The notes: a model not told the origin generated them from the sequence alone. Positions 36,857 to 46,667 are shown, counted from the first letter of the stretch. The stretch: DNA of 64,000 bases from Pragia fontium DSM 5563 = ATCC 49100 (GCF_900112475.1 NZ_FOLW01000012.1:26874-90873), one strand, 5' to 3'. Made by a program: numbers and translations.

Positions 36857-36878
36857 CAGATTAACCGGTTTTAATCTG
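36857..36878. promoter_or_regulatory. Hyphenated palindrome in the ttrS-ttrB control region
   Basis: CAGATTAA and TTAATCTG (perfect 8-base arms) are separated by CCGGTT. It lies 54 bases upstream of the ttrS start and about 145 bases upstream of ttrB. Candidate binding site for TtrR or another regulator. Confidence 0.4.
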
Positions 36879-36934
36879 ACTGAGAGAAAAAGTCTGGTCA
36901 CTTCTTTTGTTTTAGATCAACAAAGCCTGAGACA

Positions 36935-36948
36935 TGTGGGAAACCACA
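36935..36948. promoter_or_regulatory. Short palindrome upstream of ttrB
   Basis: TGTGG-GAAA-CCACA, 74 bases before the ttrB ATG and therefore well placed for an activator site. Second candidate operator. Confidence 0.35.
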
Positions 36949-37021
36949 ATAGCCACTTATCATCCTGCTGCTGACAATGGTGCCATTCCAACCTCTCACG
37001 AGCCATTAACGGGATATCACT

Positions 37022-37780
37022 ATGGATAAAAATAAACGCAAGCTGTTATCCGGCCTCGGATTAATTACTGCCGGAGCCGCTTTAATACCGGTGACTTCCG
37101 CTGGCGCAGCGGCACTTTCCCCATCGTCAGATAATGCCAGGAAAGGCATCAGCGGAAAACGTTTCGCCATGGTCATTGATTTACGCAAATGCGTTGGTTG
37201 CCAAGCCTGTACCGTTGGCTGCGCCATTGAAAATCAGGCACCGTTAGGTCAGTTTCGTACTACGGTGAAACAGTACCAAGTCACCTTGGATCAAACAACA
37301 CCAACTCAGGTGAAAGCTTTTATGCTTCCTCGCCTGTGTAACCACTGTGCAGATGCTCCCTGTATTCCGGTCTGCCCAGTACAGGCAACTTATCAACGTG
37401 AAGACGGTATCGTTATGGTAGATAACCAACGCTGTGTTGGTTGCGCTTACTGTGTTCAGGCCTGTCCTTATGACGCCAGATTTATCAATCAAGAAACGCT
37501 GACGGCCGACAAATGTACCTTCTGTGCTCATCGTCTGGAGGTCGGATTACTCCCGGCCTGCGTAGAAACTTGCGTTGGTGGAGCCAGAGTCATTGGTGAT
37601 TTAAACAATCCCGACAGCGAAATCAATAAAATACTGAAAAACAATGCCAGTGATATCAAGGTGTTGAAGCCAGAGCAAAAAACGGCACCGCACGTTTTCT
37701 ATATCGGTATGAGCGATGAGTTTACTTCCCATATTCAGGGGAAAGCCGCCATTCATTCACTGAAAGGAGAAATACAATGA
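37022..37780 (+). CDS. ttrB: Tetrathionate reductase iron-sulfur subunit TtrB
   Basis: Carries electrons from TtrC to TtrA on the outer face of the inner membrane. The 252-residue protein starts with a Tat-like leader in which a KRK replaces the double arginine (NKRKLLSGLGLITAGAALIP), as in Salmonella TtrB. Four cysteine clusters for four 4Fe-4S centres are complete: CVGCQACTVGC, CNHCADAPCIPVCPV, CVGCAYCVQACPYDA and CTFCAHRLE with CVETCVG. It is first in ttrBCA and overlaps ttrC by 4 bases. Confidence 0.95.
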   Translation: MDKNKRKLLSGLGLITAGAALIPVTSAGAAALSPSSDNARKGISGKRFAMVIDLRKCVGCQACTVGCAIENQAPLGQFRTTVKQYQVTLDQTTPTQVKAFMLPRLCNHCADAPCIPVCPVQATYQREDGIVMVDNQRCVGCAYCVQACPYDARFINQETLTADKCTFCAHRLEVGLLPACVETCVGGARVIGDLNNPDSEINKILKNNASDIKVLKPEQKTAPHVFYIGMSDEFTSHIQGKAAIHSLKGEIQ

Positions 37781-38871
37781 CTATCACTGAAGTGTTAGTG
37801 CCTGCTCAGGAAGTCGCATGGCTACCGTGGGCAGTACAATATTTTTTCTATATCGGTTCTGCTTACGGCGCAGCCATTCTGTTTGCTCTGGCGCTGTTTT
37901 GTCATCGCTCCACTTCTCATACCTTACGCTCAGTCTTGGCGTTGGTTCTGGCAATTTCCGCGCTGGTAGGGCCTCTGGCGCTAACGGCCGAGCTCCATCA
38001 GCCCGGAAGAGCCTGGCACTTTTTCGCTCACTTAACACCCAGTTCATGGATGTCACGGGGAGCCGTTCTATTACCCCTATTTTCAGTATTATCCATCCTC
38101 ACTGCCTGGCTATATCTTCGCCCAGAAATACAGGCGCTGAGCCGACATGCATCCCCGGTAATACGGTTATGCAGTCGTCTGGCCATGGGGAAATGGCAAA
38201 CCTCTCTCTCAACCATGAAAGTCATTACGCTACTGACAGTTATCTCCGGACTGAGTATCGCCCTGTATACCGGCTCTGAAATTGCAGTCCTTCGCAGCCG
38301 CCCGTTGTGGAACCAGTTAACATCCCCCGTTCTCTGGTTTGTTACAGCCTTTCTCGCTACCGGAGGCCTATCTCTGCTGATGCTGGCAACGCTCAAACCG
38401 ATTCTCCGTCAGGATCTACAGTTTATTCGCCGTACCGTATTACTCAGTGCTTTATTGTCTTGCGTCCTGTTTCCCCTGTGGCTGGTTAATGGCAATGGGC
38501 TGGAACTGTTGGACTATAGCGTTTGGCGCTGGCGCACAGGTTTAATGATGCTGTTATTGGTTGCCTGTCTGTTAGTCGGTTGGCACTTTCCTACCGGCAG
38601 AAAGTCAATCATCTTGCTAAGCCTGCTTTCTATCGCAACCTGCTGGTACCTGCGCTGGCTGACCATTTTGGATGTACAAACTATTCCGCGCTATGACGCA
38701 GGCATGTACCCGAATGCCCTTGCCTGGGGGAGTTCCGGCGTATTAGGTATTATTGGTATGGCGGGCTTATGGCTGGCTCTGGCAGTAATTACCTCCAGCA
38801 TCATTAATCAAGCAGACAACGCCGCCCTTTCCCCATTAGCTCCGACAGTTCAAGGTGAATATCATGAATAA
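37777..38871 (+). CDS. ttrC: Tetrathionate reductase membrane subunit TtrC
   Basis: Integral membrane quinol oxidase of the NrfD/PsrC type that anchors TtrAB and takes electrons from the quinol pool. The 364 residues form about nine hydrophobic helices, such as AAILFALALFCH, LALVLAISALVGPLALTAEL and VITLLTVISGLSIALY. The motif AELHQPGRAWHFFAHLTPSSWMSRGA, given here in two parts around FFAH, is typical of the family. The start overlaps ttrB by 4 bases and the stop overlaps ttrA by 8 bases. Confidence 0.93.
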   Translation: MTITEVLVPAQEVAWLPWAVQYFFYIGSAYGAAILFALALFCHRSTSHTLRSVLALVLAISALVGPLALTAELHQPGRAWHFFAHLTPSSWMSRGAVLLPLFSVLSILTAWLYLRPEIQALSRHASPVIRLCSRLAMGKWQTSLSTMKVITLLTVISGLSIALYTGSEIAVLRSRPLWNQLTSPVLWFVTAFLATGGLSLLMLATLKPILRQDLQFIRRTVLLSALLSCVLFPLWLVNGNGLELLDYSVWRWRTGLMMLLLVACLLVGWHFPTGRKSIILLSLLSIATCWYLRWLTILDVQTIPRYDAGMYPNALAWGSSGVLGIIGMAGLWLALAVITSSIINQADNAALSPLAPTVQGEYHE

Positions 38872-41800
38872 ACATCGTCGTCACTTACTTAAAGCCGGTT
38901 TGGCTGTTGGCGGAACCGCTGCATTTGTCGCCGGCTATGGCTCAACAACCAAACATTTAGTGGAAGGCGCGGTTACCGGCTCATCCGGGGAAAAACCGAA
39001 GCACGCCCACTTTGGTAACTCACTGGAACCTGAATATCAGATAAATCCTCAGGGAAAATTAGTCAGTAATCCAAATCAACGAGTCAGCCCATCCATGTGT
39101 CTGGGATGCTGGACGCTTTGCGGCGTTCGAGTCAGGATTGATAATCAAACAGATAGCATATTGCGTATTTCCGGTAATCCCTATCATCCGCTCTCTCAAG
39201 AACATCAGATCCCATTCACCATGCCGCTGCAACAGGCCTATTTGTCTTTGACCGGTGACCATGGCGCGACTGACGGGCGCTCTACCGCCTGCGCACGCGG
39301 TAACAGTATGTTGGAACTGCGCAACAGCCCATATCGAATTACTCAGCCACTAAAACGAGTAGGCAAACGTGGCGAAGGCCAGTGGCAAACCATTAGCTAT
39401 GAACAACTGCTACAAGAGATTATTGAGGGTGGCGATCTGTTTGGCGAGGGCCATGTTGATGGGTTACGCGCCATTCGTGATGTTGAAACGCCGCTGGATA
39501 GTCAAAATCCGGAATATGGTCCAAAAGCAAACCAGTTACTGGTCACCAATGCCAGCGATGAAGGTCGTGACGATATTATTAAACGGTTCACCTTCAATAG
39601 CTTTGGCACACGTAACTTTAGTAATCATGGGGCTTACTGCGGCTTCTCTTTTCGGGCAGGTTCCGGCGCACTGATGAACGATCTGGACAAGTATGCCCAC
39701 GTAAAACCCGATATTGAAAACGTTCAATTTGCCCTGTTTATCGGTATGTCCCCCGCACAAGCAGGTAATCCATTCAAACGTCAGGCGCGTCAATTGGCCA
39801 GTGCCAGAACTCGCCCAGACTTTGAATATGTGGTGGTATCCCCAGCGTTGCCGGCCTCCTCCAGCCTGTCTGCCGGCGACAACAATCGTTGGTTACCCAT
39901 CAAACCGGGAACCGATGCAGCTCTGGTGATGGGGATGATCCGCTGGATTATTGAGAATGAACGCTTCAACAAAACCTTCTTATCCCAACCCGGTGAAGCG
40001 GCAATGGTGGCGGCGGGAACAGCCCACTGGAGTAACGCCACTCACTTGGTTATCTGTGATGAGCAGCACCCAAGATGCGGTGCTTTCCTGCGTGCCTCAC
40101 AGATAAACCTCCCTTATAGCGGAGAAGCGTTTTCTGATGGCGATGGCTATGTCATCCTTGATGAGCAAAGCCATCAGCCGGGGCTCAACACACAACCAGC
40201 ACCCGCTTCTCTGTTCGTCGATACCCAACTGGACACCACTTCTGGCACCGTTAGAGTAAAGTCATCTCTTCAATTGCTTAAAGAAGAAGCCTTGAAATAT
40301 GACTTGGCCACTTACAGCCGTGAATGTGAGGTTCCTGAAGAAAAAATTGTTGAGTTGGCCAACTGTTTTACCAGCTATGGCACACAGGCAGCGGTCGATA
40401 CCCATGGTGGAACCATGCACAGCAACGGGTTTTATACCGCCTACGCGATACTGATGCTAAACGCATTAATCGGTAACCTGAATATGAAAGGTGGTGTGAT
40501 GGCGAAAGCTGGCCGTTATCCCACCGATGGCAAGGGCCCTAAATATAATTTTGCTCAGTTCCCGGGAAAATTGGCGCCGAAAGGCGTATTTATTTCACGT
40601 AACAAGTTTAAGTATGAAAACACCAGCGAATACCAGCGTAAAGTCGCCGCGGGACAATCGCCTTATCCTAGTAGAGCACCCTGGTATCCCTTCTCTCAGC
40701 CGTTAATGACCGAGCAGCTCAGTGCAGCAATCGATGGATATCCATATCGACTGAAGGCTTGGATCAACCATATGTCCAATCCACTGTATGCCATTCCCGG
40801 TCTGAATACCTTGATTGGTGAAAAGCTGAAGGATCCTAAGCAGCTACCGCTAATTATTACCATCGATCCTTTTATCAGTGAAACCGGTGCACTGTCTGAC
40901 TATATCGTACCAGACAGCGTGACCTATGAAAGCTGGGGCATGGCGGCACCTTGGCACGGCGTTCCTACCAAGGCCACCACCGCTCGTTGGCCGATTGTTA
41001 ACAGCCTTAATGCCAAAACCGCAGATGGCCGTTCCATCAATATGGAAAACCTGATTATCGATATTGCCAAACGCCTGAACCTAAAAGGATTCGGTGAAAA
41101 AGCCATTCAAGATACTCAAGGAAACTGGCACGCCATTAACAGCGCCGAGGATTACTATCTGAGAGCGGCAGCTAATCTGGCATTTATTGACGGTGGTGTG
41201 CCTGATGCCAGCGCTGAAGATATCCAACTCTCTGGGCTGGAGCGGCTATTGCCAGAGATGCAGCGGATATTAGCGCCAGATGAACTGCGTAAAGTGGCTT
41301 ATGTATTAGCTCGGGGCGGACGGTTTGAAGATGCGACAGAAAGCTATCAGGGCGATCGGATGAAGCATCGCTGGAAAAAGCCCTTGGCTATCTGGAATGA
41401 AACGCTGGCTACCAGTAGAAACAGCATGTCTGGCAAACGCTACACCGGTTGTCCGACTTGGTATCCACAACAGTTAGCGGATGGTACGCCGTTGCACCAA
41501 AGCTATCCGGAAAACGAGTGGCCGTTTATGCTCACCAGCTTCAAGTCTAATATTCACAGTGGCATCTCCCACCTTTCGCCCCGGCTAAACTCAATCAAAG
41601 GGCTTAACCCGGTTTATATCCATCCCATTGATGCACAGCGACACGCAATAACTACCGGGGATGATTTCACTATCACTACCCCCAACAACACCATACAGGC
41701 AACGGCTATTGTGGTAGAAGGAGTCAGACAGGGAACGCTGGCTATTGAACATGGGTTTGGACATCGAGAGCTTGGTGCCCATGCTCATATCATTGATGAA

Positions 41801-41950
41801 AAACCACAAACGGCCAGCATTCAACCGATTCAGGGAGTGAATCTCAACGATCTCGGTCTGATCGATGCTAGCCGAGAAGGCAAAGGTATTCTGCTCGATT
41901 GGGTGGTCGGTTCTGCGGCAAGGCAAGCATTACCCGCAAAAATTGGCTAG
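38864..41950 (+). CDS. ttrA: Tetrathionate reductase catalytic subunit TtrA
   Basis: Molybdopterin-guanine-dinucleotide enzyme that reduces tetrathionate to thiosulfate in the periplasm during anaerobic respiration. A twin-arginine leader (NKHRRHLLKAGLAVGG) is followed by the first 4Fe-4S ligand set CLGCWTLC, with ACARGN. Next comes the Mo-ligand region NHGAYCGFSFRAGSG, with Cys as the probable metal ligand. The C-terminus IEHGFGHRELGAHAH and NLNDLGLIDASREG matches Salmonella TtrA closely. I use the ATG at 38864, behind AAGGTG; a GTG at 38855 is less likely. The length of 1028 residues is normal. It is last in ttrBCA. Confidence 0.95.
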   Translation: MNKHRRHLLKAGLAVGGTAAFVAGYGSTTKHLVEGAVTGSSGEKPKHAHFGNSLEPEYQINPQGKLVSNPNQRVSPSMCLGCWTLCGVRVRIDNQTDSILRISGNPYHPLSQEHQIPFTMPLQQAYLSLTGDHGATDGRSTACARGNSMLELRNSPYRITQPLKRVGKRGEGQWQTISYEQLLQEIIEGGDLFGEGHVDGLRAIRDVETPLDSQNPEYGPKANQLLVTNASDEGRDDIIKRFTFNSFGTRNFSNHGAYCGFSFRAGSGALMNDLDKYAHVKPDIENVQFALFIGMSPAQAGNPFKRQARQLASARTRPDFEYVVVSPALPASSSLSAGDNNRWLPIKPGTDAALVMGMIRWIIENERFNKTFLSQPGEAAMVAAGTAHWSNATHLVICDEQHPRCGAFLRASQINLPYSGEAFSDGDGYVILDEQSHQPGLNTQPAPASLFVDTQLDTTSGTVRVKSSLQLLKEEALKYDLATYSRECEVPEEKIVELANCFTSYGTQAAVDTHGGTMHSNGFYTAYAILMLNALIGNLNMKGGVMAKAGRYPTDGKGPKYNFAQFPGKLAPKGVFISRNKFKYENTSEYQRKVAAGQSPYPSRAPWYPFSQPLMTEQLSAAIDGYPYRLKAWINHMSNPLYAIPGLNTLIGEKLKDPKQLPLIITIDPFISETGALSDYIVPDSVTYESWGMAAPWHGVPTKATTARWPIVNSLNAKTADGRSINMENLIIDIAKRLNLKGFGEKAIQDTQGNWHAINSAEDYYLRAAANLAFIDGGVPDASAEDIQLSGLERLLPEMQRILAPDELRKVAYVLARGGRFEDATESYQGDRMKHRWKKPLAIWNETLATSRNSMSGKRYTGCPTWYPQQLADGTPLHQSYPENEWPFMLTSFKSNIHSGISHLSPRLNSIKGLNPVYIHPIDAQRHAITTGDDFTITTPNNTIQATAIVVEGVRQGTLAIEHGFGHRELGAHAHIIDEKPQTASIQPIQGVNLNDLGLIDASREGKGILLDWVVGSAARQALPAKIG

Positions 41951-41988
41951 CTGGGCATACTGCCTTAAATAAAACGATACCTTGATTC

Positions 41989-42027
41989 CAGGCGCTGTTA
42001 TGGCATTGATTGCCGTAATAGCGCCTG
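41989..42027. repeat. Inverted repeat at the ttrA/mocA-like convergence
   Basis: CAGGCGCT (41989-41996) pairs with AGCGCCTG (42020-42027), with further TTA/TAA and GGCA/TGCC pairing inside. It overlaps the last codons of the nucleotidyltransferase gene. It has no T-run, so termination is uncertain. Confidence 0.4.
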
Positions 42028-42597
42028 CGGCGTATCAATGTCGAATAGAATGCCCGGGTCGTTCACCGGTACCAAATAAGGCTGCGCCTGAGCAAACAGG
42101 TTTTTAGCGCCCTGGTCACCATTCAACGCCATTAATGAATCTCTGAAATCAGCAGCAAACCCCACAGGATGTCCCGGCTGGTCTTGATAGACTGGCCTCA
42201 CCGCCCTATTGGACTTTAGCGCCTGTACCACCTGTGTATATGTTTCAGGGCGAATAAAAGGCATATCCGCCAGCGTAATTAACCAGCCACGCCACTGCTT
42301 TGTTGCTTTAACCCCGGCGGCAATAGAATCACCAATACCCTGACTATCGATACAAATACACTGGCAACCGGACGATTCAGTTATTTGCTGTATTGCCCGG
42401 TATTCAGGGCGAGTCACCACGACCACATGACGCATTGTTTGTAGCGTATTTTGCAAAGTATGGGTAAAGACGGACAGTGGACTACCGCTGATACCGGAAC
42501 AAATCGCCATAAGCTTATTGGCTTCATTCTCGCTATCAACCAAGTGGCGAAAACGCGTTCCTAAACCAGCAGCAACAATAACAGCACCTATTGTCAT
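41998..42597 (-). CDS. MocA/MobA-like nucleotidyltransferase
   Basis: A 199-residue enzyme of the MobA-like NTP transferase group, which attaches CMP or GMP to molybdopterin. The N-terminal nucleotide loop reads AVIVAAGLGTRF, followed by NK. The metal-binding Asp lies in LADMPFIRPETY, and the late motif is GHPVGF with FDIDTPQAL. The pattern is closer to MocA-type (cytidylyltransferase) proteins than to MobA itself. It converges on ttrA, a molybdenum enzyme, so a role in cofactor maturation is attractive. TtrA should need the guanine form, however, so the link may be only positional. Confidence 0.8.
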   Translation of the reverse strand: MTIGAVIVAAGLGTRFRHLVDSENEANKLMAICSGISGSPLSVFTHTLQNTLQTMRHVVVVTRPEYRAIQQITESSGCQCICIDSQGIGDSIAAGVKATKQWRGWLITLADMPFIRPETYTQVVQALKSNRAVRPVYQDQPGHPVGFAADFRDSLMALNGDQGAKNLFAQAQPYLVPVNDPGILFDIDTPQALLRQSMP

Positions 42598-42771
42598 AAC
42601 CTGAGTTCCTTTTTATCCCAGCGCACATCATTCTGATTTTATTCAATTCATTCAGCTGTCGGGCTATTACTCTAAAGTATAGTTATTCTCAGGTAATTCA
42701 ACATAATCAACACAGCGTTTATTGTAAGGAGGGATATAACAACAAGGAAAATAGCAAAAGTAACAGAGTAA

Positions 42772-42787
42772 GGAGGCCTAAGCCTCC
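42772..42787 (-). terminator. Hairpin after kdgR
   Basis: GGAGGC-CTAA-GCCTCC lies 10 bases beyond the kdgR stop on the minus strand. A TTACTCTGTTACTTTT tract follows, so it is a weak intrinsic terminator candidate. Confidence 0.5.
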
Positions 42788-42796
42788 CTGAAGCAA

Positions 42797-43588
42797 TCAA
42801 AATGGATAATCGTGATAGCCTAACTGAGCCGAAATATTGCGGGCAGCCTCATGCAACATGTTAATAATTTGCGGCTTATTCTCTTCAGAAAAACGAATCG
42901 TTGGCAGAGAAATACTTAATCCAACAAGCACAATACCAAAACGGTCAAATACCGGAACAGCAATACAGCGAAGTCCCTCTTCCTGTTCTTCAATATCTTC
43001 CGCATATCCTTGTGCTCGGGTAGCCGCTAATACCGGCATAAATTCTTCAATACTTTGAATCGTATTATTCGTACTGCGGGTAAAAGTTATTTTGCCCAGC
43101 GTTTCCTGTACTTCCTGTGGATCGCTCCACGCCATCAATACCTTACCAATGGCGGTACTATGAATCGGATTACGACGCCCAATCCGCGAGTACATACGCA
43201 GGTTATACATGGAGTCTATCTTATGGATATAGATGATAGCATCGTCATCCAAAGCACCTAGATGAATCGCTTCTCGGGTATGTTTCGAGATTTCACGCAT
43301 CTGGATGTTAGCATAGCGAATCAAATCAACGTTCTGTAACGATTTGGCGCCCAGTTCAAATAGCTTTAGCGTAAGAGAGTATTTATCAGTTTCTTCTTCT
43401 TGCGTAACATAACCCAATGACTTCATCGTTTGCAGAAAGCGATACACCGTACTTTTAGACATCATGATCTGTTGGGCAAGCTCAGAAATGCCCATTTCAC
43501 GCTCTTCACCCAACGCATTTAAAATACCAAAAACTTTAAGTACTGATGAAACCGAATCGGGTTGTTTATCTAGATCGTCCACAGCCAT
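42797..43588 (-). CDS. kdgR: KdgR, IclR-family repressor of pectin/KDG catabolism
   Basis: DNA-binding repressor that responds to 2-keto-3-deoxygluconate and controls pectinolysis and uptake genes. The 263-residue length equals that of E. coli KdgR. The N-terminal winged helix reads SVLKVFGILNALGEEREMG and ISELAQQIMMSKSTVYRFLQ. The IclR effector domain has AIHLGALDDDAIIYIHKID, RIGRRNPIHSTAIGKVLMAW and a cysteine in EEGLRCIAVPVFD. It is transcribed alone. No pectin-degradation genes lie in this window, so its targets are elsewhere. Confidence 0.92.
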   Translation of the reverse strand: MAVDDLDKQPDSVSSVLKVFGILNALGEEREMGISELAQQIMMSKSTVYRFLQTMKSLGYVTQEEETDKYSLTLKLFELGAKSLQNVDLIRYANIQMREISKHTREAIHLGALDDDAIIYIHKIDSMYNLRMYSRIGRRNPIHSTAIGKVLMAWSDPQEVQETLGKITFTRSTNNTIQSIEEFMPVLAATRAQGYAEDIEEQEEGLRCIAVPVFDRFGIVLVGLSISLPTIRFSEENKPQIINMLHEAARNISAQLGYHDYPF

Positions 43589-43929
43589 TCGGCAGCCACC
43601 TTATCTTTAATTATTCGTTTCAGAAAAATTGGAACAGTGTTTTTATTATAAGGTTAAAGAGGAGTTAATGACAATCAGTGATGCTGGTTCACTTAACGTA
43701 TGGCCATTTGCACAATATTAATAAGTTAATTGCTCAAATTCACTTTTATTATATTGATTAATTAATTGAAATATATTGTTTTTAAATTTAATAAAAAACG
43801 CTTTTGCGTCATTATTTTTTAGCCCACAACAAGCCGAGCCTGCTTGCTATTTATCAAACAGATCGTCATATACTGGGATTGTCATACTTCCCTCAGGAAA
43901 CGTAAAACTTAACGCACGAATATGTCCTG
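43589..43929. other. Intergenic region upstream of kdgR
   Basis: AT-rich, with no gene supported. It presumably contains the kdgR promoter; I see no clear operator or hairpin. Confidence 0.4.
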
Positions 43930-44424
43930 TTAATGAAGCGTGTTTGCTCCTATAGGAAAGAAAGGAATACGCTTTCTTTTGGCAAGAATATAATGATCGG
44001 GGCTATCACTTGGGGCAATGACGGTCCATCCTCTGGAAGTATAATAATTAATATTTTCATCCGCCGCCAAATAAACGCTAGGAAAGCCGCTCGCCCTGGC
44101 TCTCTCCAGCGCATTTTCAATCAGCATAGTACCAAAACCCAGATTTCTAAAACCGGGTAATACATATAAGCCGGTCAAACAAGGAGAAAACGGATTCGTA
44201 TCGTAGCCTTTTTCAACCAAATGCACAGAACCCACCGGCCTTCCATCACACAAAGCAACCAGTGAACAAGGGATCTTATTTTTATCCAAATGCCCTTTCA
44301 AAAACTCATTGAGTTCAAAATCATCCGTTTTCGGGCCCTGCCAAAACTCCCGATAGCACCAGCCCATAACATCATCAAAATACTGAGGATATTCAGCTAA
44401 TGAAACAATAAGCTTCCTATACAT
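43930..44424 (-). CDS. GNAT-family N-acetyltransferase
   Basis: A 164-residue acetyl-CoA-dependent transferase. The middle holds the GNAT fold core: VALCDGRPVGSVHLVEKG, LTGLYVLPGFRNLGFGTML with the R-x-x-G-x-G/A-like pyrophosphate loop, and ENALERARASGFPSVYLAAD, NYYTSRGW. Substrate unknown. It is transcribed alone between kdgR and rbn. Confidence 0.85.
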   Translation of the reverse strand: MYRKLIVSLAEYPQYFDDVMGWCYREFWQGPKTDDFELNEFLKGHLDKNKIPCSLVALCDGRPVGSVHLVEKGYDTNPFSPCLTGLYVLPGFRNLGFGTMLIENALERARASGFPSVYLAADENINYYTSRGWTVIAPSDSPDHYILAKRKRIPFFPIGANTLH

Positions 44425-44782
44425 GACTCTCTCTGACTAATATTCGAAGTGGAGGAATCTTACCGATTAAAAAAATATTTTCACCTGTAAACTGACAGTC
44501 TAATTCATTATTTTCCATAAAATTGCGCAAGCACACAATTTTAGCCACATCATGTATATACAAGTCATTACAAATAATTCATTAAATACAGATAACTACC
44601 AATTATAAATAAAAATAAACACGGCTTGATCTCCCTCTAAATATCATTTTTAAAAAGATGAAAGATAGCAACTAGCCAAAGACAAATCTAAGATATTATT
44701 TATTTAATAATGAACTTTAGTACAGGAAAATAAAGGAAAAGCCTTATCGACTTAGCATTAAAATATGATGGATGATAACCAA
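44425..44782. other. Intergenic region between the GNAT gene and rbn
   Basis: AT-rich, with no open frame, hairpin or recognisable site. Confidence 0.4.
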
Positions 44783-45697
44783 TCACACGTTAAAAACTGC
44801 CAAATCGTAGGCCAATTCCGTCGCCGGAAAAATTTGCTGGCATTCCGCCAACAGACGGTGGCTTTCATTCTGATCATAACGAGCACTGAAATGTGTGATA
44901 ATCAGCTTTTTAGCGTGGGCGGCTTTCGCTAATTCAGCCGTCTGACAGGTGGTAGAGTGCCCTCGGCTATTCGCCAATTCCGCCATTGCCCCTTCCAGCG
45001 TTGCTTCATGCACCATAATATCCACGCCCTGAGCTAAAGCAATGCCGTACTCCGTTGGCGCGGTATCACCAAAAATTGCCAGTGATTTTCCCTGCTGAGG
45101 TGGGCCAAGATACTCTTTACCATGAATAATCTGACCATTCTCTAACTCAACGCTTTCTCCCTGCTTGAGACGCTGAAATAGTGGGCCAGGTGGTATGCCG
45201 GCAGCAATCAGTTTAGCCGCATCCAATGTGCCGGGTTTATCCGCTTCCTGAATGCGATAACCAAAACTCTCTACGCCATGAGTCAGTGGTAACGCCTGAA
45301 CGCTAATTTGTTGATCTTTAAACACCTCTCCCGGCTGAATTTCCTCAACCTTTAATGGATAGGTCAAATATGAGCCACTGAGCCGTAGCGTAGTATCAAT
45401 AAATTCTTTGATACCCTGCGGACCGTATACGGTTAGCGGTTCCTGACTGCCGGACATGGAACGGCTACTGAGTAATCCCGGCAAGCCAAAAATATGGTCG
45501 CCGTGTAAATGAGTGATAAAAATCTTTTCCAGACGTCCAAGCCGAATTGAAGTATGCAAAATTTGGTGCTGGGTTCCCTCACCACAGTCAAATAGCCAGA
45601 AACTATTACGTTCTGCTAATAAATTGACGGCAATGCTGGTGACATTACGTTCTTTCGTTGGCGTACCCGCCCCAGTACCTAAAAAAATCAGTTCCAT
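44783..45697 (-). CDS. rbn: Ribonuclease Z / RNase BN
   Basis: Zinc-dependent metallo-beta-lactamase-fold endo/exoribonuclease that processes tRNA 3' ends. At 304 residues it matches E. coli Rbn. The zinc site H-x-H-x-D-H is seen as [10 protein letters not shown]. Other ligands are in [21 protein letters not shown] and ITHFSARYD, and [12 protein letters not shown] is the usual family segment. The gene is 22 bases downstream of a LysR-type regulator gene on the same strand and may share its transcript. Confidence 0.95.
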   Translation of the reverse strand: MELIFLGTGAGTPTKERNVTSIAVNLLAERNSFWLFDCGEGTQHQILHTSIRLGRLEKIFITHLHGDHIFGLPGLLSSRSMSGSQEPLTVYGPQGIKEFIDTTLRLSGSYLTYPLKVEEIQPGEVFKDQQISVQALPLTHGVESFGYRIQEADKPGTLDAAKLIAAGIPPGPLFQRLKQGESVELENGQIIHGKEYLGPPQQGKSLAIFGDTAPTEYGIALAQGVDIMVHEATLEGAMAELANSRGHSTTCQTAELAKAAHAKKLIITHFSARYDQNESHRLLAECQQIFPATELAYDLAVFNV

Positions 45698-45719
45698 AAT
45701 GCATCACTTCTCTATGTGT

Positions 45720-46643
45720 TTATTCATCAGCAATATTGCCAATAAAATCCAGTTCGCCAAAGCAGTCTGACAGATAATCTAAAAAGCTTCTTACTGACGG
45801 TAATAAACCCCGTCTTGACGGGAAAACCACATGCACCACCGCAGACTTGGGCCGCCAGTTTTCAACAACCGGTACTAATGTACCCGCCATCAGGTCATGA
45901 TGAACAACCAGTAAGGGCAATTGAACTACCCCAATACCTGCCAACGCCGCTTCACGTAAAGTGACCATATCATCAGTCACCAGACATGGACTATGGTGAA
46001 TGGCAGCGGTCGCACCATCAGGCCCTTCAAGATGCCAAATATGATCCTGTCGACTCCATCCCCAATCGAGGGTGGGTATCTGGCTTAAATCCCCCGGCAA
46101 AATACAACCACCATAGCGGGTGGCCAACTCCGGGCTGGCAACCAGCTGCTGTGGACTGGATGCCAATACTTTCATCACCAGATCGCTGTCTTCCAGCGGA
46201 GGAAAACGCACCCGAATGGCCATATCGAAACCTTCTTTTAGCACATCTACCGCCCGATCGGTGCTTTCTAAATGAATTTTCACCTTCGGATACTTCTTCA
46301 TATATCCCGGTAGCAATTTAGCCACCTGAAAATTCAACATTCCGGTGGCACAGCTAAGACGGATCGAACCCTGTGGTTCGGTACGTGTAATATCGATAGC
46401 ATCCTGCGCAGCATCAGCCTGCATCAACATCGCCTCACAATGTTGATAATAAATCTGCCCTACCTCTGTCACCACAAACCGTCGAGTAGACCGATTAATC
46501 AGTCGTACACCGATACGTTCTTCCAACTGAGCAATATGACGACTCAGCTTGGATTTAGGCATCTTTAATGCGCGGCCCGCCGGAGCAAAACCACCATATT
46601 TCACCACTTGAACATAAAAATAGAGGTCATTCAGATCGTACAT
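45720..46643 (-). CDS. LysR-family regulator divergent from pirin gene
   Basis: A 307-residue activator/repressor. The winged helix-turn-helix is at the N-terminus (NDLYFYVQVVKYGGFAPAG, MPKSKLSRHIAQLEERIGV, LINRSTRRF), followed by the effector domain (GSIRLSCATGM, MAIRVRFPPLEDSDLV, EAALAGIGVVQLP). It belongs to the large aliphatic/aromatic-compound type rather than a named enteric regulator. It is divergent from the pirin gene over 108 bases containing a GTTC/GAAC dyad, the usual sign of autoregulation and control of the neighbour. Confidence 0.9.
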   Translation of the reverse strand: MYDLNDLYFYVQVVKYGGFAPAGRALKMPKSKLSRHIAQLEERIGVRLINRSTRRFVVTEVGQIYYQHCEAMLMQADAAQDAIDITRTEPQGSIRLSCATGMLNFQVAKLLPGYMKKYPKVKIHLESTDRAVDVLKEGFDMAIRVRFPPLEDSDLVMKVLASSPQQLVASPELATRYGGCILPGDLSQIPTLDWGWSRQDHIWHLEGPDGATAAIHHSPCLVTDDMVTLREAALAGIGVVQLPLLVVHHDLMAGTLVPVVENWRPKSAVVHVVFPSRRGLLPSVRSFLDYLSDCFGELDFIGNIADE

Positions 46644-46646
46644 ATC

Positions 46647-46667
46647 ATTGTTCCATTAATAGAACGA
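46647..46667. promoter_or_regulatory. Candidate LysR operator between lysR-type and pirin genes
   Basis: The dyad GTTC (46650-46653) and GAAC (46662-46665) contains the T-N11-A pattern. Further GTTC copies at 46671 and 46700 in the same gap could form an extended binding site. Confidence 0.4.
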
